The translations under genes and the position numbers were made by a program. The notes beneath the pieces were generated by a model, which was not told the DNA's origin, did no database searches, and worked only from the letters and a program-made list of their open reading frames with translations. Positions 34,742-44,500 of a DNA stretch of 64,000 bases are shown one piece after another (within the stretch, counting starts at the first letter, position 1; each line of letters starts with the position of its first letter). The DNA is from Pseudomonas sp. Fl4BN1 (GTDB lineage Bacteria; Pseudomonadota; Gammaproteobacteria; Pseudomonadales; Pseudomonadaceae). The stretch is from NCBI RefSeq assembly GCF_009908285.1, contig NZ_JAAARM010000014.1:116344-180343 (forward strand), read 5' to 3'.

Positions 34742-35314
34742 TCAGTGGCGATGCTGACGGGTCACTCCGGCATCGAATTGCGCGACTATCTGTTGCCAGC
34801 CGGCAGCGGCCAGTTTCTGCTCGTCAAGATCGCTGGGCAGCACCACCGACGGGTTGCGGCTGAGCCAGATATCGACCTTGGCCCGATCTTTGGCATCGAT
34901 GCGCATCAGGAACGAGCCGGCCACTTGCGGGTTCTGGCTCTGGCCCAGGTAGGCCTGCTCCTGCAAGTGCCAGACATGGCCGCCACGGCTCACCGAACTG
35001 GCGTCCTGGGCGAAGGGCGCGAAGCCTTCCTCGGCCAATTGCTCCGGGCTGGGCAGGGCCTGGTTTTCGGCCTGCAGCAGGTGAATCTCGTCGAGCGTCA
35101 CCCGCAGGTCGGCGTAGATCCCCTGTTCGCCGGCGCTGAGGTCGCGGCGGGCGTCCAACTGGTGGCTGGCAACACTGCTGGTGACGGTTTTCTCACCGCG
35201 CCACAGCACCACGCTGGCCGCCACGCTGAGGATCAGCAGGCACAGCAGCAACACATAGAGGGTTTCGTGGCCAGCGCCGGCGGGGCGTACGACCTGGGTG
35301 GTGGCTGGGTTCAT
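34742..35314 (-). CDS. fpvK: Single-span membrane protein FpvK
   Basis: The 190-residue protein has one N-terminal membrane segment (TLYVLLLCLLILSVAASVVLW) and a periplasmic remainder of unknown fold (DUF6162-like). It occupies the fpvK place in the operon, and its start overlaps the fpvJ stop (ATGA). FpvK is known to be part of the inner-membrane complex needed for iron reduction and release from pyoverdine. The identification rests on position and general layout. Confidence 0.82.
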   Translation of the reverse strand: MNPATTQVVRPAGAGHETLYVLLLCLLILSVAASVVLWRGEKTVTSSVASHQLDARRDLSAGEQGIYADLRVTLDEIHLLQAENQALPSPEQLAEEGFAPFAQDASSVSRGGHVWHLQEQAYLGQSQNPQVAGSFLMRIDAKDRAKVDIWLSRNPSVVLPSDLDEQKLAAAGWQQIVAQFDAGVTRQHRH

Positions 35315-35661
35315 GGGGCCTCGATATCCGCTTGGTCGATTTCCACCACGTGGCCGGGGCCAGCGTCGAACAGCACGTAGAACTCGGAGGAGGGTTTGTT
35401 GAAGGTCAGGGTCGAGTCGGCGCCGAGCTTGCCCGGCACCAGGATGGTTTCGTCGTAGCCGATCACGTCCAGGGTCACCCCAGGCGCGCCGCTGCCGTCG
35501 GAAAAACCGCCGGTGCAGCGGATCTGCTCGGCGTCAATGGCCTTGCATTCGCACATCGGGTTGTGGGCCTGGGCGCTGGTGCTGAGACCGGCGCCCAGCA
35601 CCAGCAGGACGCTGGCGCCCAGTCGCCGCAGGCGAAACGTGGATACTGCACGGGTCATCAT
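35311..35661 (-). CDS. fpvJ: Small periplasmic Cys-containing protein FpvJ
   Basis: The 116-residue protein has a signal peptide (LLVLGAGLSTSAQA). The mature start HNPMCECKAIDAEQIRCTGG has three cysteines, a possible metal or heme/thiol site. It occupies the fpvJ place. Its ATG overlaps the fpvH stop and its own stop overlaps the fpvK start, so translation is coupled. Function beyond the complex is unknown. Confidence 0.82.
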   Translation of the reverse strand: MMTRAVSTFRLRRLGASVLLVLGAGLSTSAQAHNPMCECKAIDAEQIRCTGGFSDGSGAPGVTLDVIGYDETILVPGKLGADSTLTFNKPSSEFYVLFDAGPGHVVEIDQADIEAP

Positions 35662-36197
35662 TTGCCTCCTTGTTTTTCGAGCCAGGCTACGGTTGCCGGA
35701 GAGGCCTGGCTCAGGGGAATGGCTGCCTGGTGCATGCTGCCGTCCCAGCCTTCCATGGTGATCCACAGTTCGGCGTCGGCCCGGGTTTTTTCCGGGATCG
35801 GCAGGCTGGCGCCCATGCGGTACGGGCTGCCGAAAAAGATCACCCCGGCGGCCCGCAAGCTGCGGGGCTTGCCGATGCGCAAGTAGGTGGCCTTGACCGG
35901 GTCGATACAGGCCTGGCACAGGGCGGCGTTGAAGCTTTTCATGTAGCCGACGGGGTTTTCGAAGCGGGGGGGGGCGTTGCGCATTTCCGCCAGGCGCAGG
36001 CTCCAGGGTCCTACCTGGACTTCACCCACTTCCCGTTCGCCGAGGCCGCTGTCACCGCGAAACAGCGCCCGGTCGGCGAAGTACTTGGGCATGAAGCCCA
36101 GGGGAATCAGCAACAGCAGGATGTTCAGGTGGAAACGCCACTTGTGCCAAAACCGGCTCAGTGTCGAGCCCGAGGTTGCGGTGCTGGTCTGGCTCAC
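35658..36197 (-). CDS. fpvH: Membrane-anchored protein FpvH with CxxC
   Basis: The 179-residue protein has one N-terminal membrane span (FHLNILLLLIPLGFMPKYF) and a periplasmic part with CQAC in a thioredoxin-like context (FNAALCQACIDPVKATYLRIG). In the fpv system FpvG reduces ferripyoverdine with help of FpvH, FpvJ and FpvK. Overlaps fpvG (ATGA). Confidence 0.84.
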   Translation of the reverse strand: MSQTSTATSGSTLSRFWHKWRFHLNILLLLIPLGFMPKYFADRALFRGDSGLGEREVGEVQVGPWSLRLAEMRNAPPRFENPVGYMKSFNAALCQACIDPVKATYLRIGKPRSLRAAGVIFFGSPYRMGASLPIPEKTRADAELWITMEGWDGSMHQAAIPLSQASPATVAWLEKQGGK

Positions 36198-37417
36198 GAG
36201 TGGCTCTCCGAAGTTTCGATGCTCATTGCCGGGGTGGGCGTTGCTACGGGTTGGCTGGCAGGGCGGGCACGGGCGGCCTTTTCCTCGCGCTTCAGGGCGT
36301 TGGCGGTGGCCAGGGCGGTGCGTTTGGTCCAGATCAACAGCCCGCTGAGGACCATCATGCTCAGCACCAGGCCGAAGAAGAACCAGATCAGCTTGATCCA
36401 GATGCCGCCGAAGTCACCGGTATGCAACGGACGCATCGACTCGGTGACGAACTCCAAAGGGTTGCGGTCGCCCAGCAGGTAGGAGGTGTCCAGGGAGCCG
36501 GTATAGGGGTTGATATTGGCGGTCTGGTACATCAGCGGGTACCAGCCACGGCCGCCGATCACCAGGTGGCTGTAGGCGTTGCCGGGCAGGCTGACGAAAC
36601 TGATGTCGAAACCGGGGATTTTTTCCGTGGCGGTGCCGATCGCCTGTTCCAGGCCAATCATGGGGGCCGGGCTGCCGTCAGCGGAGCGTGGCACCTGCTC
36701 GCGGGCGATCACCGGAACTATGGGTTCGCTGGAGATGCTGATGTTGTAGTCCGCGAGGATCGCGCGAATCAGGAACCAGATGCCGGTGATGGATATCACC
36801 GCGATGAACCAGATCGACCAGATGCCGCTCAGGCGGTGGAAGTCGCCCCAGAAGATCCGTGCACCGTGGCGCACCCGCAGGGTCGGCTTGAGAAAGCCCT
36901 TCCAGAATTTCTTGTAGACCACCAGTCCCGTGATCAGTGAGATCAGCATGGGCAGGCCGAGGAACGACACCAGGTACCAGCCCCAGCTGAAACCATTGGT
37001 GAAGGGCACCAGCCACCAGCCGTGCAGGGCGCGGGTGAAGCCCTGGAAGTCGAAGTTCGGGCTGGTGCCCTGGATCGCCCCGGTGTAGGGGTTGACGTAC
37101 AGCGTCGGGGTGCGGCCGTCGGGGTAGCTGACGCTGACATTCAGGGCGAAGTGGCTTTCGTCCGGGGTGACGATGGTATCCACCTGGGTCTGGGGTTCGG
37201 CGCGCTTGATGGCCTGGACGATCTGGTCGTAGTTCAGCGGTTGGGCATCATCGGAGGGTTTGCTGGCGCGGATATCCGGGTTGGCCAGCCACACGATTTC
37301 CTGGCTGACCACCGCTAGGGTGCCCGTCACGCAGACGATCAGCACAAAGAACCAGATGGGCAATGCCAGCCAGCTGTGCACCAGAAACCAGATTTTTGAA
37401 CGGGACTTCTTCGACAT
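36194..37417 (-). CDS. fpvG: Inner-membrane PepSY reductase FpvG
   Basis: The 407-residue protein of the PepSY-associated TM family has membrane segments near 13-35, 175-200, 225-245 and 365-385, and periplasmic PepSY-type domains. The start MSKKSRSKIWFLVHSWLALPIWF with conserved His is typical of the family's heme-binding region. FpvG is the reductase that lowers Fe(III) to Fe(II) in ferripyoverdine. First gene of the operon; a Fur-box-like sequence lies upstream. Confidence 0.9.
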   Translation of the reverse strand: MSKKSRSKIWFLVHSWLALPIWFFVLIVCVTGTLAVVSQEIVWLANPDIRASKPSDDAQPLNYDQIVQAIKRAEPQTQVDTIVTPDESHFALNVSVSYPDGRTPTLYVNPYTGAIQGTSPNFDFQGFTRALHGWWLVPFTNGFSWGWYLVSFLGLPMLISLITGLVVYKKFWKGFLKPTLRVRHGARIFWGDFHRLSGIWSIWFIAVISITGIWFLIRAILADYNISISSEPIVPVIAREQVPRSADGSPAPMIGLEQAIGTATEKIPGFDISFVSLPGNAYSHLVIGGRGWYPLMYQTANINPYTGSLDTSYLLGDRNPLEFVTESMRPLHTGDFGGIWIKLIWFFFGLVLSMMVLSGLLIWTKRTALATANALKREEKAARARPASQPVATPTPAMSIETSESHS

Positions 37418-37766
37418 TGAATGGGCGTCTTGATTCGAGGAATGGAGCGGCACTGGAACCCTGGGCCGGTCCCGGAGCACAACCCCCCGGGCATAGCCAT
37501 GGCCAACGCGGCCTGCTGCATCTAATTAAGACGAATGAGAATCGTAAATCCTGAAGGGCGATATGAAAGTAAATGTTACCAAGCTGCCGGAGCCCTTCTG
37601 GATCGGGCTTTTCGTGCATTTCTCCAACCCGAAAAAAGGCACGGATCATTCGCGGCGGCTGACCGTCGCTGCACCTCGTAGGGGCTGGCTTGCTAGAGAA
37701 GGGATCGCCGAGATCACTGACGCTGGAGGAGGTTTTCGCTGCTCGTTGGCGATGTTCCAGCTTCGA
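37418..37766. other. Intergenic region upstream of fpvG with REP-like sequence
   Basis: Gene-free. It holds the fpvG promoter side (Fur-like box at 37531-37549) and a degenerate single REP (37678-37703, CGTAGGGGCTGGCTTGCTAGAGAAGG) near the end of the convergent-side deacylase gene. Nothing else recognised. Confidence 0.55.
37531..37549 (-). promoter_or_regulatory. Fur-box-like sequence before fpvG
   Basis: On the plus strand ACGAATGAGAATCGTAAAT agrees with the 19-bp Fur consensus at 12 positions, with the core AATGAxAATC kept. It lies 114 bases before the fpvG start. No TAAAT-N16-CGT box was found in the correct orientation here. Confidence 0.6.
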
Positions 37767-38885
37767 TTATGCGGAAACCACTCCCGCGCCTGCCAACGGC
37801 GCCGCTCCCGCCACCTTGCACAACTCAACCCCCGCCGCGGCGAAGCGAATCGCACTGCGCATGTACATGACTCCGCTGGTGGCGCTGCATACGACCTGTG
37901 TGGTTCCGGAGATCGGATCGATGAGATGCACCACTGGATCGTTGCAGTTGATCCAGGTGCCGGGCGGGTGCAGGAACACCACCAGGCCGGCGCAAGGAGC
38001 ATGCAGGGTCAGTGAGCCACTGAAAGGGGTGGCTGGCTGGAGCAAGGCAGGTAGGGGAGGTGGTGTGCCGGCGAGGATGCCTCGGTGTTGCAGGAACGCG
38101 TAGAGGGCTGTGGCATCGCTGGCCGCTAGAGCATGCTCGACATCTGCTTCACCCCGTAATTCGACGGTGGCCGCGATACAGCCGGTGGGGATGGCAAAGC
38201 GCCCAGCGAACTGTTCTGCCAATCGCCACCACGGCTGGCCACAGGCTTCGTCAAACGAGCCGGCACCGGTACCGGTGGCCAGCAAGGTGGCGCGTGCGCC
38301 GATGTAGCGCGCCAGCGGCTCGATCTGCGGCCAGCCGGGTGTTTCGCCGTACAGGTGAACCACTGCCTGGGCATCGCAATGCAGATCGAGGACAACGTCG
38401 GCGTCGTGGGCGAGCAACAGCTGGGTGCGTCGCAAGGACTCGATTTCACTGGTGGGTTGCATCTGCTGCAACGCGTGGGACATGGCATGGCGGATGATTT
38501 GTCGATTCGCCTGACGGTCGTCGCCCAGTTCGTCGGCGAGCCGCTCCTGGATCAGCTCGGCCAGATCGGGGTAGCGCCGGTTGAAGTTCTCGCCGCTGTT
38601 GAAGTCAAAACGGCCCATGGCATCGTGCATCAACGTCTGTTCCAGGCCGATCGGATTGGCGATGGGCACCAGCACGATCTCCCCTAGCACTTCATTGCGC
38701 GCCTCGGCGCCGTCCAGCAAGTGCCGCAAGTGATGCAGTGCCAGCATGCCGGGCAGCTCGTCGGCGTGCAGGCTGGCTTGCAGGTACACCTTGCCGGCAG
38801 CGGCAGGCTGGCCGTAATGCAGGCTGATCAGCTGGCGCTGGGTGCAAGGACTGCGAGTGAGCAGGGGATGGTGTTCGACGCGCAT
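37767..38885 (-). CDS. AstE/AspA-family deacylase
   Basis: The 372-residue protein of the succinylglutamate desuccinylase/aspartoacylase family (M14-like zinc hydrolase) has zinc-site HADELPG (His-x-x-Glu) and LDLHCD, and the family's C-terminal barrel (LTLHAPCAGLVVFLHPPGTWI). It would cleave an N-acyl or amide bond of an amino-acid-like substrate. It stands divergent from a binding protein for amino acids, so the pair may handle one N-acylated compound. No signal peptide. It is not part of an ast operon. Confidence 0.86.
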   Translation of the reverse strand: MRVEHHPLLTRSPCTQRQLISLHYGQPAAAGKVYLQASLHADELPGMLALHHLRHLLDGAEARNEVLGEIVLVPIANPIGLEQTLMHDAMGRFDFNSGENFNRRYPDLAELIQERLADELGDDRQANRQIIRHAMSHALQQMQPTSEIESLRRTQLLLAHDADVVLDLHCDAQAVVHLYGETPGWPQIEPLARYIGARATLLATGTGAGSFDEACGQPWWRLAEQFAGRFAIPTGCIAATVELRGEADVEHALAASDATALYAFLQHRGILAGTPPPLPALLQPATPFSGSLTLHAPCAGLVVFLHPPGTWINCNDPVVHLIDPISGTTQVVCSATSGVMYMRSAIRFAAAGVELCKVAGAAPLAGAGVVSA

Positions 38886-39226
38886 TGAGTCGTCCTTGTG
38901 GGAGTATGAGGCGAGTCCTGGATGGCCCCATCTTTATGAAAATAGCCGACGCCGACTATTGAATAATTCCCCTGTCGCTGTTGAAAAAAATGATTCAGTA
39001 GCCCTCATCCCTGCCCAGGGAAAGGAAGCTGAAGGCGCAATAAAATTTGCTATTGATGCAAATTTAAATCGATTGATCTAATCGTGTGCTCACCAATACT
39101 GAGGCCTCGGTTTCGGCATGCCCTGTGCAACAGTCCCGGCAGTGGCTGCTGATGCAGGACAACTGCGGACGACCCTCCGCGAAGTGTTCACCCTCGATAA
39201 CAACAATCTGAAAGAGGCGTCACACG
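38886..39226. other. AT-rich divergent intergenic region
   Basis: Gene-free stretch between the deacylase (minus) and the binding protein (plus), clearly AT-rich at about 38930-39085. It must hold two divergent promoters. I found no convincing operator or Fur box. The ribosome site of the plus gene is GAGGCG. Confidence 0.5.
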
Positions 39227-40030
39227 ATGAAAAAAACCTTTCTGCTGGTGCTCCAGGCCTGCGTGCTGGCGACGCTTGCAAGCTCAGCGTTGGCGGCTGA
39301 AAAACTGGTATTCGGTATCGCGCTGGAACCCTATCCGCCCTTCTCGTTCAAGAGTGGCAAGGGCGACTGGAGTGGTTTTGAACCAGAGATCATCACCGCC
39401 GTTTGTGCACGCATGCAGGCCGACTGCAGCCTCAGTGAAATGTCCTGGGACGGTCTGATCCCGGCGCTTAAATCGCAGCAAGTGGATGTGGTGCTCAACT
39501 CCGTGACGATCACCCCCGAGCGTCAGCAGGTGATCGATTTCACTCAGCCGTATTTCTATACCCGGGCCTTGTGGGTGGAAGACCGCAGCCTCGAACTCGA
39601 GCCGACGCCGGCCGGCCTCAAGGGCAAGATCATCGGCGTGCAGGGATCGACCACTCACGCGGCCTTCGTCAAGAAATACTACGGCGAGATATCGACGATT
39701 CGTTATTACACCACCCAGGACGACTTGCTCTCCGACCTGCGTAGCGGTCGTATCGACATCATCCTGGCGGATCAGTTGGTGCTCGAGCCGCTGCTGGATA
39801 TGCCCGACAACGCAATCCTGGGCAGCAAGGGGGTGGCACCGCTCGATCCGTTGTTCGGAGAGGGCGTGGGCGCCGGTGTACGCAAGGGTAACGACGCGCT
39901 GCGTGAACGCTTGAACGTCGCTCTGCAATCGCTGCGTGCCGACGGCAGCTACGAAAAGATTCGTGAGCGCTACTTCAAGAGCGGTATCGCAACGTCTTCT
40001 GCAGAACCAACCGCTGATGTTGGACACTGA
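39227..40030 (+). CDS. Amino-acid-type ABC solute-binding protein
   Basis: The 267-residue protein has a signal peptide (LQACVLATLASSALA) and the family-3 binding-protein pattern (LEPYPPFSFKSGKGDWSGFEPEIITAVCARM, MSWDGLIPALKSQQVDVVLNSVTITPERQQVIDFTQPYF). It is like HisJ/ArgT-type proteins. No permease or ATPase gene is adjacent, so it is an orphan or works with a transporter encoded elsewhere. Ligand unknown; the neighbour is a deacylase. Confidence 0.92.
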   Translation: MKKTFLLVLQACVLATLASSALAAEKLVFGIALEPYPPFSFKSGKGDWSGFEPEIITAVCARMQADCSLSEMSWDGLIPALKSQQVDVVLNSVTITPERQQVIDFTQPYFYTRALWVEDRSLELEPTPAGLKGKIIGVQGSTTHAAFVKKYYGEISTIRYYTTQDDLLSDLRSGRIDIILADQLVLEPLLDMPDNAILGSKGVAPLDPLFGEGVGAGVRKGNDALRERLNVALQSLRADGSYEKIRERYFKSGIATSSAEPTADVGH

Positions 40031-40137
40031 TCCGCGAGTTCAGAAACCGGCCTCGGCGCGGAGTATTGCCGCCGTGTGCCAGTTCATATTGATCCGCCAT
40101 AGCGCTCAGATCGCCCCCGGCGGCTGACTGCCGCCCC

Positions 40138-40199
40138 TTCGCAGGCACTGGTCTGCCGGCGAAGGGAGCGCTGAGATCACCTTTGCTGGCAGGCTTGGC
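40138..40199. repeat. Degenerate REP-like inverted repeat
   Basis: CTTCGCAGGCACTGGTCTGCCGGCGAAG and a further CTGGCAGGC half. It resembles the REP sequences at 7058-7315 but is diverged. It sits between the binding-protein gene and the convergent end of the four-gene operon. Confidence 0.45.
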
Positions 40200-40205
40200 G
40201 GTCGC

Positions 40206-41540
40206 TCAACTGCGCTGTTGCAGTGTCTGCCGATGTGCCTCCGGCGTTGCATCCAGCAGCACTTCCTTGAGGGGCACCGCGCCTATGTCCAGGGCTTTTT
40301 CAATGCTCAGGTCATCTCCTTGGGAGGCCAGCAGGGCTTGCAGGCGCTGGAACTCGCCACACCAGATGGTCTCGATGTCCTTATCGCGCTGTGGGTCGTG
40401 CTGGGCACTGAGGGCCACGGCCCGTACTTGTAAACGAGCGTTTTCGGCATTGCCTCCGACTTCCACGCCGTATCCCGGTGTTGCGCTCTTGCGCAGGACT
40501 ACCCGACCATCCTTGGCCCAGGCGGTGGCCATGCCTTCACGGACTTCGTAGCCCAGGCTGCTCAAGCCTTCGAGCAGCGCCTGGCGCCGGGACAGGGCGG
40601 CCCGTTGCTGCAGTTCGGCGTCGATCAGCGCGGTAAAGCGGGCAATCAACTCCTCCACTGGCGCCATATTGGCCAGGCTGCATTGCTCGGCCTGGGCCAC
40701 CGCTTCAGCGGCGGCGCTGCCGAGCAAGGTCGCGGCTTCGCTCGCCAGCTCTTGCAGACGGGTCAGGCGCGCGCGACGTTGCAGGCTGTCGCGGGTGGCC
40801 TGGGCCAGTTCCAGTACCAGGCTGTCCAGCAGCAGGTTGCGCTGCTGGGGGCGGGTTTCGCTGTCGATCTGGCGCAACTTGGCCAGGTAAGGCTCGGCAC
40901 AGGCCTGTTGGTCGAGGGTCAGCAGTTGCGCGATGTGCTGCTCGATGCGTGCCAGTCGCGGCTCAGGCTGTTCATGGGCGGCCCGCCATTGCGCCAGGGT
41001 CTGCGGTGCAGCCTCGCTTTGCAGGCTCCGCGCCAGTTGCTGTTGGGCCTCGCTCAGGCCCGGCTCCACCGGCGCGGTACTGAGGCTGGCGAAGCCTTGG
41101 GCGAGCAGTGATTCGACGCCTTCGACGGCCTGCCCGTCGGCAATCGCCTGCAACTGTTGCAGCAGTTCGGCGCTGGCCGCTCGGTCTTGCAGGGCGTTCA
41201 GCAGGGTCGCGGCGTTTTCCCGCTGGCGGCGCTCCCGCTGGCGCTGTTCTGTGGCCAGCTGGACCGCCCGGATCTCCCGCTGTTGCAGGTCGTTCTTGAG
41301 GAACTCGATTTCGATCGGCACCTGATTCTGCAGGCGCCGCAGGCGATCCTCTTCGATCAGCTGGCGCAATTGCTCGAAGCGCGCGTGGGTCGCCGCCCGT
41401 TCCTGTTCAGTCAGTTGTCCCAGGCGTTGGGCCTGGCGTTCCCAGTGGGCAATCGCCTGTTCCAGGCGACGCAGGTGGCCGGCGCAGATTTCGAGGATTT
41501 CTTCGCGGGTGACGATCCGCACCACTTTTGGGCCGCTCAT
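40206..41540 (-). CDS. Coiled-coil protein, fourth gene of the candidate conflict operon
   Basis: The 444-residue protein has no signal peptide. Almost the whole length is predicted helical and coiled-coil (rich in Q, E, R, L; HLRRLEQAIAHWERQAQRL, LEFLKND-type stretches). Only the C-terminal ~100 residues look globular (YEVREGMATAWAKDGRVVLRKSATPGYGVEV). I do not recognise a family. Its ATG overlaps the stop of the giant helicase gene (ATGA), so the two are translationally coupled. It might be a scaffold or a regulator. Confidence 0.82.
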   Translation of the reverse strand: MSGPKVVRIVTREEILEICAGHLRRLEQAIAHWERQAQRLGQLTEQERAATHARFEQLRQLIEEDRLRRLQNQVPIEIEFLKNDLQQREIRAVQLATEQRQRERRQRENAATLLNALQDRAASAELLQQLQAIADGQAVEGVESLLAQGFASLSTAPVEPGLSEAQQQLARSLQSEAAPQTLAQWRAAHEQPEPRLARIEQHIAQLLTLDQQACAEPYLAKLRQIDSETRPQQRNLLLDSLVLELAQATRDSLQRRARLTRLQELASEAATLLGSAAAEAVAQAEQCSLANMAPVEELIARFTALIDAELQQRAALSRRQALLEGLSSLGYEVREGMATAWAKDGRVVLRKSATPGYGVEVGGNAENARLQVRAVALSAQHDPQRDKDIETIWCGEFQRLQALLASQGDDLSIEKALDIGAVPLKEVLLDATPEAHRQTLQQRS

Positions 41541-44500
41541 GGGGTGTTCTCCGTGTCCAGCAGCGCTTGGGATTGGGTTGCCGTGGCGAGGTCGGCCATC
41601 GGGATCAAGGCCTGTTCGATGGCCGCTCGCAAGCGTCCGCGCTCGGCTTGCGCATCGTGGTACCAGCCCTGTGACGAGACCCGATGCAGATGGGGAATGG
41701 CCCGGCGCAGCACCGACGGTCGCCAGATTTCCCGAGCACGAGCACGGGCCAGCAGGCCGTGGCGCGGGGTGTCGCATTCGATGCCCAGGGCATAGAGCCC
41801 GGTGTCGGGGTGTTCGATGGCGAAGTCCAGGCCGAAGGCGTCGCCTTCGTTGGCGCTGACCGGGTTCCAGCCCAGGGTCCGGATGAAGGCCGCCACCGCT
41901 TGGGTGAAGCCATCGCTGTGGGCGCTGTGCTGGATCCGGGTGTCTTGGCGTTCGGTGACCAGGCGCCCAAGCAACTGCTGGCCGCTGGCGAATTCCCCGG
42001 CCGACAGGGCGCGGGCGTACTCCAGGTAACCCTGCAGGTAGTCTCGCGGGGTGGCGGGTGGCCGTTGGGTGGTGAGCATGTCGGAGATGTCGGCAATCGG
42101 CATCGAGGTGATCATCACCACTTTGCGCCGGGCCCGGGTCACCGCGACATTGAGCCGGCGTTCGCCGCCGGTTTGCCCCAGCACCCCGAAGTTGCGGCGG
42201 AAACTGCCCTGGCTATTGCGGCCGAAGGTCGAGGAAAACACGATGATGTCGCGTTCGTCGCCCTGGACGTTCTCGACGTTCTTGACGAACACCGACATGT
42301 CTTCGCCGTCCTCGCTGCGTTCGCGCTCCTGGCTGTAGGCGGCGCGAAACAGCGGCTCTTGTTCGGCCCGCAGCTCCAGGCGCTCCTCGATCAGGTCAGC
42401 CTGCTTGCGGTTGAAGGTCACCACCCCCACCGACGGCCGTTCGGCATACGGCGTCAGCCAGAGTTCGGCCAGGTAGTCGACTACCCGCTCGGCTTCCTCG
42501 GGGTTGCTCTGTTGCTGGTAGATACCGTCCACGCGGATCAGCTCCAGTGGCTTGATGGCGAGGATATTGGCCTGGGGATGGCGCACCGGGATGCTCAGGC
42601 GGTTGCCATAGAACGAGGCGTTGGAGAAACCGATCAGTTCGCGGTACGCCGAGCGATAGTGGATCTGCAACGTGGTCGTGGGCAACGCGCTGCGGGCCAG
42701 TTGCAGCAGGTCCGGACAGTCCTTGATTTCGCGACGGTTCCAGGTGTCTTCAAAGGCTTCCCGTTGCTCTTCATCAGCCTCGGCATCCGGCTGGTCGCCG
42801 TCGAACAGTTCGGCCTCGTCGCTTTCCACCCGGCTGGAGAAGAATGCGGTGGGCGGCATCTGTTTCTCGTCGCCGCTGACCACCGTGACCCGGCCCCGGT
42901 ACAGGGTCGGCAAGGCGAACTCCACCGGCATCTGCGAGGCTTCGTCGTAGATCACGATGTCGAACAGCCCGGGCTTGAGCGGCAACACGCGGCTGGCCAC
43001 GTCCGGGTTCATCAGCCACACCGGCCGCAGGCTCATCAGCCCCAGGCCGGCGCCCATTTCCATGAATTCCCGCAGCCGGCGCGAACGGCGCCCGGTGAGG
43101 CGGGTGACGTCTTCCCATTGCTTGCGGGTGCCCAGGCGCGTGAGGTCGATGCCTTCGCTGAGCAGTTGGCGGTTGAGGGCGCGCATCTGGGTATCGGCTT
43201 CACCCAGGCTGGCGATCTTCGCCGCGGTTTCGTTCTGCTCCAGCAGCAGTTCCGGATGCTGCTGTTCCATCTGCCGTTTCCAGCCCAGCCGGGCTTCACG
43301 GTTGAGCATGTGTCGGACTACGGCTTCCAACTGCTCAGCAGGGATCGTGTCGAGGCTGGTCTGGTAGTCGCGCAGCACGCTCAGCAGTTCCAGGTCCGGC
43401 GCCGACAGTTGCCCGGCCCGGGCGCGGAAAGCCTGGTAGGCCGGCAGGGTCGGCAAGGCCTCGTGCAGGCGGTTGAGGACGGCCTGATTGCCCTGGTTGA
43501 GGTCCATGCGCTGTCGCAGTGGCTCCAGTAACTCGGGTTGCAGCCAATGGTTGAGGCGCTGCAAGGCGTTCAGGCTGTCCTGGCGCACGCTGTGGCGGAT
43601 AAACGCGGCGTCATAGCCGGCCAGCAGGCCGTCGAAGGATTGCCGCTCACCGGTCAGCACCACGGCATCCACTTGCGCCACTTGTGGCGCCTCGGCCAGG
43701 GCCATGGCCAGGTCGCGAATGTTCTCGAGTTGGCCGAGGTCTTGCTGTACCTGCGCCAGCAAGCCTGGGCCACAGTCGTCGGCGACATCGCCAAGCGCCA
43801 GTTGCTGATGCAGCTGCTGCAACTGGCTGCGCAACGGCCGCCACTGGCTTTCCAGCAGGGCCGCCGCGAGCAGTTCAGGCACGCGCTGCAGTTCGCCGGG
43901 CTGACCCTGGTCGGCGAGGAAACCCAGCACTTGGCGCTGGCTGATCAGGCGCAGCGGGTTGAGGCGGGCGAGCCAGGAACGCCCCTGGATAACTCGGCGG
44001 GCGCGCTGTTGCAGGGCGCGCAGTTGCGCGCTGGACAAGGCGCTCAGGCCCGCAGTCAGGCTGGCCTGATGCGCTGTGACGTCGCACTGTTGCAACTGTT
44101 GCCGGAGCGCTTGCAGGGTCAGGAGCAAGCCGTCGCCCGCAGGCTCTTGGCCGTTGTTGCGGCGAAACAGTGGCAGCCAGCGAGCCAGCCGTTGGCGCTG
44201 GCTATCGTCCAGCTCCAGCAGGCTGTGCACGTGACGTTCGAGCCAGCGGCGATAGGGCGCCGGGTCGTCCACTTCGAAACTCGCGGGGTGTGCTTGCAGG
44301 GTGTCCAGGCGCTGCTCTTCGCAGTGCCGCAGGCGCTGGAAGCCCTCGGTGAAGGCTTGCAGGGTGGCCGGGTCGGTGGGGAAGGCCTGGAGCAGGGCCA
44401 GGGCGCTTTGCTCGTAGCGTGCCGGCAGCCACAGGCGGATCAGCGGCGCGCAGGCTTCTTCCAGGCGCGTCAGGTCAGCGATGTCCAGGGCTGCCAGGTG

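Noticed and set aside
37548..37570. PvdS box (TAAAT) near fpvG on the plus strand
   Set aside because: It points away from fpvG and no CGT follows at 16 bases.
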